DNA from: Oscillospiraceae bacterium
GTDB lineage: Bacteria > Bacillota > Clostridia > Oscillospirales > Ruminococcaceae
DNA: 64,000 nucleotides
Direction: 5' to 3'
NCBI GenBank assembly: GCA_017432285.1
Contig: JAFRJM010000010.1
Span: 62,001-126,000 of the forward strand
Shown here piece by piece: positions 62,375 to 64,000 of the stretch. Each line of letters starts with the position of its first letter. The stretch's first letter is position 1. The notes below the pieces were generated by a model. The model was not told where the DNA came from and did no database searches. It worked only from the letters and a program-made list of their open reading frames with translations. A program made the translations under genes and the position numbers.

Positions 62375-62689
62375 TTATTCGTCAAATCTGGATCCTGTTT
62401 CTTCCGGGATGATCTCGTCAGAATTCTGGTCGTCAGATTCCTCGAACACGCTTTCCTGTTCAGTCTCCAGTTGTTTTAATCTCTCTTCCTCTTCTTTCAG
62501 TGCTTCCTTCTTCTCTTTTTCTTCCTTAATCATAAGTTTCCACTGATATATCGCAAAGGCAGTCATGCCAATTATCATAAATACCAGGATCCACTGCGGA
62601 AGAGTAAAAGGCCAACCGCTGTTGATCAGAAAGAAAATCGAATCAATGCTGAAATATAAAAAGGCAAGGATTATCAATGTTCTTCTCAT
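62375..62689 (-). CDS. Small two-helix membrane protein
   Basis: A 104-residue protein with two hydrophobic segments (about residues 5-20 and 30-50) followed by a Lys/Glu coiled-coil-like stretch (LMIKEEKEKKEALKEEEERL) and an acidic tail. GGAGG precedes the ATG. Unknown family; paired with the next gene, which also ends in an acidic tail. Confidence 0.65.
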   Translation of the reverse strand: MRRTLIILAFLYFSIDSIFFLINSGWPFTLPQWILVFMIIGMTAFAIYQWKLMIKEEKEKKEALKEEEERLKQLETEQESVFEESDDQNSDEIIPEETGSRFDE

Positions 62690-62783
62690 ATAATGACCTC
62701 CATGCTTATTGCTAAATGCAAGTGTTCTATGAAACAGTGTACCACATTTTTTGATTATATCAGTCTTATTAATAACCAGTTAA

Positions 62784-62812
62784 TTGTTTTTGGCTCTATT
62801 AGAATATATACT
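62784..62812 (+). promoter_or_regulatory. Promoter of the zinc-ribbon/DUF4190 gene
   Basis: TTGTTT (62784-62789), 17-base spacer, TATACT (62807-62812). Confidence 0.55.
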
Positions 62813-62851
62813 TTATTCAAAGTTATTTATAAAAAAGAGGTATGAGAAAGC

Positions 62852-63310
62852 ATGTATTGTGTTCGTTGCGGGACAAAAGCTAAAGACGGAGATTATTACT
62901 GCCGCAAATGCGGAGCTGTCGTTGACCATGAAGGTCTGGAAGAGGTGACCGAATTTCCTCCTGTTCCAAGAACTGAAAGGAGACCGACAACACCGCAGGT
63001 CATTATTGATGGCGAAGACGATATCAATTGGACTGCGGTCCTTGGATTTATCCTTGGTATCATATCTATCGTGATGTGCTGGACAGTTGTCATCGGTTTT
63101 TTCTCAGGAATCCTAGGACTCATCTTCAGTATTCTTGGAAGAAAAAGTCAAAAGAAGCGATTGGCCAAAGCAGGCATCATATTAAACATAATCGGCGGAT
63201 CTATCTCCATCATGATGGGACTGTATTATGTGTTCCTGTTCAGAGCGATATTTTCAGAACCATCCCCGTATATTATGGAGTTTGAACGTCAGTTCAGGAG
63301 TTTCTTTTAG
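62852..63310 (+). CDS. Zinc-ribbon membrane protein, DUF4190-like
   Basis: The N-terminal ribbon has CVRCGTKAKDGDYYCRKCG (residues 3-21). A linker and two hydrophobic segments (about 53-80 and 100-125) follow, with FILGIISIVMCW and FFSGILGLIFSILGRK typical of DUF4190-type domains. Length 152. It is followed 14 bases later by the aminotransferase gene. Function unknown. Confidence 0.8.
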   Translation: MYCVRCGTKAKDGDYYCRKCGAVVDHEGLEEVTEFPPVPRTERRPTTPQVIIDGEDDINWTAVLGFILGIISIVMCWTVVIGFFSGILGLIFSILGRKSQKKRLAKAGIILNIIGGSISIMMGLYYVFLFRAIFSEPSPYIMEFERQFRSFF

Positions 63311-63324
63311 AAGGAGATCGTTAA

Positions 63325-64000
63325 ATGTACAATTTTGATGAAATAATAGACCGCAGACATACCGGCGCATTAAAATGGGAATCCGGACCAGACGGATCAA
63401 GTCTTCCGGAAGACATAATACCAATGTGGGTCGCAGATATGGATTTCCCGTGTGCATCGCCTATCGTTGATGCACTTCATAAAGCAGTTGATAACAGGGT
63501 TTATGGTTATTCTCAGTACCCAGAAGGATATTTTGATGCTCTGAAAGATTTTTACGCCAGAAGACACAACATCACCATAAATGAGGACGAGATCTTGTTC
63601 ACCGCAGGAGTTGTTCCCGCACTTCAGTATGCTGTTCTTGCTTTAACTGAGCCGGGCGACGGCGTTATCACGCAGACTCCTGTGTATTATCCCTTCTTCG
63701 GTGTTATAAGCAAAGGAAACAGAGTACTTCTGGACAATAAACTTATAAACACTGACGGTAAATACTCTATCGACTTTGATGATCTTGAAAAACTTGCGTC
63801 TGACCCGCGTGCCAAGGTCATGATGATATGCAGCCCGCACAACCCTGTCGGAAGAGTCTGGACTGCAGAAGAACTAACAAAGATGCAGGAGATATGCCTC
63901 AGACATGATCTTGTCTTCCTGGTAGATGAGATCCACCATGATCTGATCCGCGGTGGCTACAAGCACATTTCTGTTATGGAACTGTTCCCTGATGCGCAGA
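63325..64000 (+). CDS. MalY/PatB family PLP aminotransferase / cystathionine beta-lyase (3' partial)
   Basis: PLP fold type I enzyme; relatives cleave cystathionine (beta-lyase) or modulate regulators (MalY). Visible family features in the 225 codons present: IIPMWVADMDFPCASPI, YGYSQYPEGY, LFTAGVVPALQYAVLAL, CSPHNPVGRVW and VDEIHHDLI. The PLP Lys lies beyond the window end. AAGGAG precedes the ATG by 8 bases. The exact substrate cannot be read from this part. Confidence 0.92.
   Translation, partial: MYNFDEIIDRRHTGALKWESGPDGSSLPEDIIPMWVADMDFPCASPIVDALHKAVDNRVYGYSQYPEGYFDALKDFYARRHNITINEDEILFTAGVVPALQYAVLALTEPGDGVITQTPVYYPFFGVISKGNRVLLDNKLINTDGKYSIDFDDLEKLASDPRAKVMMICSPHNPVGRVWTAEELTKMQEICLRHDLVFLVDEIHHDLIRGGYKHISVMELFPDAQ

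Overview
The window reads as a chromosome segment of a low-to-mid GC Gram-positive anaerobe, most likely a member of the Clostridia. The evidence is strong AGGAGG-type ribosome binding sites, TTGACA/TATAAT promoters, factor-independent terminators after most transcription units, a SigH-like sigma factor, short ThiI paired with its own cysteine desulfurase, long-form HPF, RqcH, TrmK-Nif3 pairing, and heterodimeric ABC exporters. I see no insertion sequence, phage gene, CRISPR array or rRNA. The only structural RNA I recognise is one tRNA-Ser(GCU). Genes are tightly packed, and most of the window is on the minus strand.

Layout. 1-1.7 kb: the 3' end of a membrane-anchored acidic protein, then a sirtuin. 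1.7-9.6 kb (minus): adenosine deaminase, a membrane-anchored parvulin foldase with a long acidic cytoplasmic tail, then a promoter-driven set of cysteine desulfurase, ThiI and a 1013-residue CinA fusion. Beyond its CinA part the fusion carries a membrane anchor, a sortase-B-like region without the usual catalytic residues, and a SpoIID/LytB-like domain. 9.6-13.9 kb: BtpA-family protein, RqcH, Nif3-like protein, TrmK and a DUF1858 protein. 13.9-16.5 kb: zinc-ribbon protein, SigH-like sigma factor, a divergent NeuA-like cytidylyltransferase, a divergent TetR regulator with a 10-bp perfect inverted repeat between them, and tRNA-Ser. 16.7-21.8 kb: a DUF4173-type membrane protein, three tandem paralogous membrane proteins, an acetyltransferase and a PAP2 phosphatase.

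21.9-31.2 kb: two ABC importers. The first is a nucleoside-type importer (two permeases and a double ATPase, no binding protein). The second is a polyamine set: regulator-potA-potB-potC-potD. 31.2-36.5 kb: hydrolase/sugar kinase pair, DUF218 protein, RidA, DUF2179 protein, a stand-alone RarA/MgsA C-terminal domain, and trpS. trpS and gltX fire from exactly back-to-back consensus promoters. 36.5-40.3 kb: gltX, nudC, CNNM/CorC-type protein. 40.3-46.4 kb (minus): dinB, ygiQ, asnA, a macrodomain-HTH protein and an ADP-ribosylglycohydrolase. 46.5-52.6 kb: heterodimeric ABC exporter, RNase M5-like Toprim protein, holA, a zinc-ribbon membrane protein with a 24-bp tandem repeat. 52.8-55.7 kb: hpf, an RlmL-type methyltransferase, and a tyrosine phosphatase. 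55.7-61.6 kb: a Gld-type ABC system with a DUF4340 protein, then hflX. 61.6-64 kb: small membrane proteins and a MalY/PatB aminotransferase cut by the window end.

How they relate. Much of the window is housekeeping for translation (trpS, gltX, thiI, trmK, rqcH, hpf, hflX, rlmL-like, tRNA-Ser). A second theme is NAD/ADP-ribose chemistry: sirtuin, CinA/PncC, NudC, macrodomain and ADP-ribosylglycohydrolase. A third is small zinc-ribbon proteins joined to membrane segments, in at least four places. The most unusual item is the CinA-pseudosortase-SpoIID fusion. Next are the macrodomain-HTH/hydrolase pair, the PotA with two TOBE-like domains beside a C-terminally anchored PotD, and the triplicated membrane-protein operon.
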